Of a DNA stretch of 64,000 bases, positions 62,529 to 64,000 are shown piece by piece. A model generated the notes under the pieces. The model did no database searches. It was not told the origin of the DNA and saw only the letters and a program-made list of their open reading frames with translations. The DNA lies in NCBI RefSeq assembly GCF_013033355.1, contig NZ_WQDY01000003.1:1-64000 (forward strand). Reading direction: 5' to 3'. The translations under genes were made by a program, and so were the position numbers. Positions within the stretch are counted from its first letter, which is position 1. The number at the start of each line of letters is the position of its first letter. Origin of the DNA: Ruegeria lacuscaerulensis (GTDB lineage: Bacteria > Pseudomonadota > Alphaproteobacteria > Rhodobacterales > Rhodobacteraceae).

Positions 62529-64000
62529 CAGACCTGCTCCTTCTCTTGTTCTTCTTCTGGCGGATCGTCACGCAGCGGGTTGATATCCATTGGGAATTCC
62601 TGCGCCATACCCGGCTGCCACGCAAAACGAGACAGGCTGTCCAGTGCCAGCATGACCGCACCCAAAACCGCCAGGAAAACGCCCGTATCGAACAGGATTG
62701 CTGTTGCCCATTCGAACTCTTCGAGCGGGGGCCAGTGAATATAGCCGAAGTCGCTGGTCAGGAACGGCCGTTCATTGAACCAGGCGCCGATGCCTGTTGC
62801 CGCAGCGATCAGAACACCCCAACCGATTGTGCCGTGGTAGTAGAACCGCTGACGCTCGATCGCCCAAGTATAGCCGCTGGCCATGTACTGCATCAGGAAG
62901 GCGATTGCCACGATCAGGCCGGCGATGAACCCTCCACCAGGCTGGTTGTGACCGCGGAAAAAGATGTAGGCACCCACCATCAGGGCAATGGGCATCATCA
63001 TACGCGTCACCACCACCATCATCAAAGGATGTGAATCCCCGGATTGAGGCCAGTGCGGCTTGCGGTTCAGCAGATAGGCCCGAACGTTGGTCGCCAGAAC
63101 GGATTCCGTCAGCGCAAAGATGATCAAAGCGGCAATGCCCAGCACGATGATCTCTCCGAACGTATCAAACCCTCGGAAGTCCACGAGGATCACGTTGACC
63201 ACATTGGTTCCCCCGCCACCCTTGTAGGAATTGGCCAGATGGAACTCTGAGATCGCGGGAAAGGCAAAGTCCCTCAGCATCAGTGCATAGACCAGAGCGC
63301 CTGTACCGATCCCGGCCCCGACCGAGATTGCTGCATCGCGCCACCGCCGCGCCGCGCTGCTGTCCCATGGTGTGTCCGTGGGCAGGAAGTTCAGGGACAA
63401 CAAAAGCAGGATCATTGTCACCACTTCAACCGAGATCTGAGTCAGCGCAAGGTCGGGTGCCGACAGATAGTTGAACGCCATCGAAACAATCAGGCCAACG
63501 ACGCCGATCAGAACCAGCGACAGCAGGCGGTTGCGGTGGAACCACATGATAGCCAGTGTCGCGGCGACCAGACAGATCCAGCCGACGACCGGAATGATCT
63601 CAAGCTTCAGCGGTTCGCGGGTGACCGGACCGATCGTGCCTGTGGCATAGGCATAATATCCCAAACCCACTGTGAACACGATCAGGATCATGGCATAGCG
63701 ACTGATCACGCCATTATGCAGCGAATCCGTGATCCGGCGGCTAAGCGCAGTCATCGCTGCGATCACAGCTTCAAAGATCACCTTGGCCTCGGGGCGGGGC
63801 AGGGCGTTCCAAAGGCTTTCCGCCCGGCGATGCTGCGACAGCAGGAACAAGCCGCCCAGCGTTGCGACGACTGACATGTAAAGCGCAGGCGTGAATCCGT
63901 GCCACAGCTTGAGCGAATAGTAAGGCAGTTTTTCGCCGCCAATCACCGCGCTGGAAACCACGGCGACCAGAGGGCCAACAATCGCTGCGGAATACAGGCC
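62528..64000 (-). CDS. mnhA: Pha/Mrp antiporter fused A/B subunit, C-terminal part (runs off right edge)
   Basis: The C-terminal 490 residues of a protein of about 950 aa. The frame is open through base 64000 and beyond the GTG at 63959-63961, so that codon is internal. The visible part holds the last NuoL-like segments of subunit A, the MrpA C-terminal domain, then a MnhB domain (about the last 150 residues; PGGGFIAGLIVAIAFLMQYM) fused in frame. Fusion of A and B marks group 2 (Pha-type) systems of alphaproteobacteria, often K+/H+ antiporters for pH homeostasis. First gene of the operon. Confidence 0.93.
   Translation of the reverse strand, partial: GLYSAAIVGPLVAVVSSAVIGGEKLPYYSLKLWHGFTPALYMSVVATLGGLFLLSQHRRAESLWNALPRPEAKVIFEAVIAAMTALSRRITDSLHNGVISRYAMILIVFTVGLGYYAYATGTIGPVTREPLKLEIIPVVGWICLVAATLAIMWFHRNRLLSLVLIGVVGLIVSMAFNYLSAPDLALTQISVEVVTMILLLLSLNFLPTDTPWDSSAARRWRDAAISVGAGIGTGALVYALMLRDFAFPAISEFHLANSYKGGGGTNVVNVILVDFRGFDTFGEIIVLGIAALIIFALTESVLATNVRAYLLNRKPHWPQSGDSHPLMMVVVTRMMMPIALMVGAYIFFRGHNQPGGGFIAGLIVAIAFLMQYMASGYTWAIERQRFYYHGTIGWGVLIAAATGIGAWFNERPFLTSDFGYIHWPPLEEFEWATAILFDTGVFLAVLGAVMLALDSLSRFAWQPGMAQEFPMDINPLRDDPPEEEQEKEQV

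Overview
The window looks like chromosome of a marine alphaproteobacterium of the Roseobacter group (Rhodobacteraceae). Pointers are the CtrA-type TTAA-N7-TTAA boxes, a prpE-type propionyl-CoA synthetase with TTTGCAAA repeats upstream, a fused malic enzyme/phosphotransacetylase, Pha/Mrp group-2 antiporter genes with fused A/B subunit, a selD fused to an NAD(FAD) oxidoreductase, and GC-rich housekeeping genes with many 1- to 4-base gene overlaps.

Region 1 (about 1-11.5 kb) is visibly more AT-rich than the rest and reads as accessory DNA: a partial YfcC-type transporter, a Ca2+-type P-ATPase, a PsiE-like membrane protein, a Cache-domain adenylate cyclase, a truncated hemoglobin and an EamA transporter. 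It ends at a tRNA-Leu(UAA) flanked by two unrelated tyrosine-recombinase remnants and a tRNA-like scar, the mark of a used integration site.

Region 2 (10.2-20.2 kb) holds a CsgD-like LuxR regulator with a CtrA box upstream and, divergent from it, a four-gene type I secretion locus: a glycine/aspartate-rich protein with GQGQDQ repeats, a second acidic repeat protein, a PrtD-family ABC exporter with a long N-terminal extension and a Gln in place of the H-loop His, and an HlyD-family adaptor. The two repeat proteins are the likely cargo and probably form surface or matrix material. This is the least explained and most interesting part of the window.

Region 3 (20.2-32.4 kb) is mostly core metabolism: rhodanese, hydrolase, glyA, nadK, amidase, prpE and maeB, followed by a membrane protein coupled to a VOC-cupin-cupin protein. 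Between nadK and the amidase lies a probable structured RNA with its own CtrA box and terminator.

Region 4 (32.4-37 kb) is a compact nucleoside-salvage operon, cdd-deoA-deoB-add-upp. Region 5 (37-47.6 kb) contains a degenerate M48-like membrane protein, an EamA transporter, a sulfotransferase, and a beta-oxidation cluster (fadJ-type, cupin, fadA, GST, acyl-CoA dehydrogenase) led by two MerR regulators. Region 6 (47.7-56.2 kb) has two hotdog thioesterases, a MATE exporter, the tight DUF952-DUF1330-pyrD-arsC operon, a periplasmic 5'-nucleotidase, a TPR-sulfotransferase and an SRAP/YedK protein. Region 7 (56.3-64 kb) pairs mnmH with selD, which together supply tRNA 2-selenouridine, and ends in a Pha/Mrp cation/proton antiporter operon cut by the right edge.
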